DNA from: JAVBKB01 sp031554275
Lineage (GTDB): Bacteria; Bacillota; Bacilli; JARBTR01
DNA length: 14,112 nt
Direction of reading: 5' to 3'
Assembly (NCBI GenBank): GCA_031554275.1
Contig: JAVBKB010000200.1
Span: forward strand, 1-14,112
Shown: positions 13,665 through 14,112 of the stretch, piece after piece
How positions within the stretch are numbered: the first letter of the stretch is position 1
Layout: every line of letters starts with the position of its first letter
The notes under the pieces: model-generated
Told to the model about the DNA's origin: nothing
Databases searched by the model: none
Seen by the model: the letters and a program-made list of their open reading frames with translations, nothing else
Made by a program: the position numbers and the translations under genes

Positions 13665-14112
13665 CTATTTTTCTTTCAATTTCTTTAGAAAATCTTTTGA
13701 TAAGTTGTCAAGACAATATTCTGCAAAACCTAGTTTATCATAGTGAAAAGAACCATAGTCAAGCTTGTTTGCATTACAAATTTCTAGCTCTATATTTTGG
13801 AGCTCGTTCCAGTACATTTTATAAAATTCATCATATTCAGTTGTCAGAAATTTCTCATTCTTTTCTCGGCTCTGCTCATCTTTAAAATACTGATGATAAA
13901 TAGCTCCATCATTCTCCATCTGAAAAAACTGGGTATACTTGTCCTCTTTAAATTCAAAGAATTTTATGTAGCTTTTCATTTCTTCACTATATACATAGTC
14001 TTCGTAAGGTTCTCTACTCCCCATAAAATTGATAAAAGTTATTTCCGTTAACCCATTGACTTTCTCATATCTAAACATTTTATGTTCTTTTTCGTTAATA
14101 AGCATCACAAAG
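13665..14112 (-). CDS. Partial protein of unknown function, N-terminus outside the window
   Basis: The frame is open from the window edge through 148 or more residues to the stop at 13665-13667. GTG at 14106-14108 and ATG at 14103-14105 are possible starts, but no ribosome site can be judged, so the gene probably begins beyond the edge. It is acidic and rich in Phe, Tyr and Lys, with segments such as FEFKEDKYTQFFQ and EYDEFYKMYWNELQ, and has no membrane segments. No family is recognised. It precedes the helical gene by about 42 bases on the same strand, so the three minus-strand genes are probably one transcript. Confidence 0.65.
   Translation of the reverse strand, partial: FVMLINEKEHKMFRYEKVNGLTEITFINFMGSREPYEDYVYSEEMKSYIKFFEFKEDKYTQFFQMENDGAIYHQYFKDEQSREKNEKFLTTEYDEFYKMYWNELQNIELEICNANKLDYGSFHYDKLGFAEYCLDNLSKDFLKKLKEK

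Overview
The window looks like chromosomal DNA of a low-GC Gram-positive bacterium of the Bacilli. The sequence basis is strong AGGAGG-type ribosome sites, a DltC-type D-alanyl carrier protein, a lipobox substrate-binding protein, choline/glucan-binding-type wall repeats, and a SipW-type signal peptidase with its client proteins. I cannot name a genus. There are no rRNA or tRNA genes, no transposase, no CRISPR array and no sortase.

Left part (1-3960): the tail of an unidentified gene. A hairpin-rich leader follows, then a large secreted modular protein (FG-GAP-like repeats, cell-wall-binding repeats, M23 peptidase) in an apparent operon with a small membrane-anchored protein of unknown function. 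A 121-bp stretch bounded by a perfect 13-bp inverted repeat, a stem-loop, and a CMD/AhpD-like CxxC protein come next. Middle part (3960-6340): a minus-strand polar amino-acid ABC importer in the order binding lipoprotein, permease, ATPase. It has a recognisable promoter and shares a bidirectional terminator with the CMD gene.

Accessory stretch (6340-8850): an orphan Imm42-like candidate immunity gene, a small unknown gene, and a 42-codon leftover reading frame ending inside a bidirectional terminator. A solitary minus-strand dltC with its own promoter and no dltA, dltB or dltD beside it comes next. About 770 bp without a convincing gene follow, holding two plus-strand terminators and a folded leader.

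SipW locus (8853-12303): this is the most interesting part, five tightly packed plus-strand genes. They are a TasA/camelysin-like exported subunit, a second related subunit with a C-terminal membrane segment, a SipW/ER-type signal peptidase, a third small exported beta-rich protein, and an exported protein with an ALK/LTK-type glycine-rich domain. Three exported proteins carry the same FAK motif at the predicted cleavage site. A reasonable model is that SipW processes these proteins and they form a surface fibre or matrix, with the glycine-rich protein as an unusual extra component. A long two-tier hairpin after the first gene probably sets subunit stoichiometry.

Right part (12304-14112): a strong hairpin terminator between convergent units, then three minus-strand genes. 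They are a 'GCDI' hypothetical protein, a helical small protein broken by an apparent one-base frameshift, and a partial unknown protein running off the window. They resemble the small genes that surround polymorphic-toxin loci, but no toxin is visible here.
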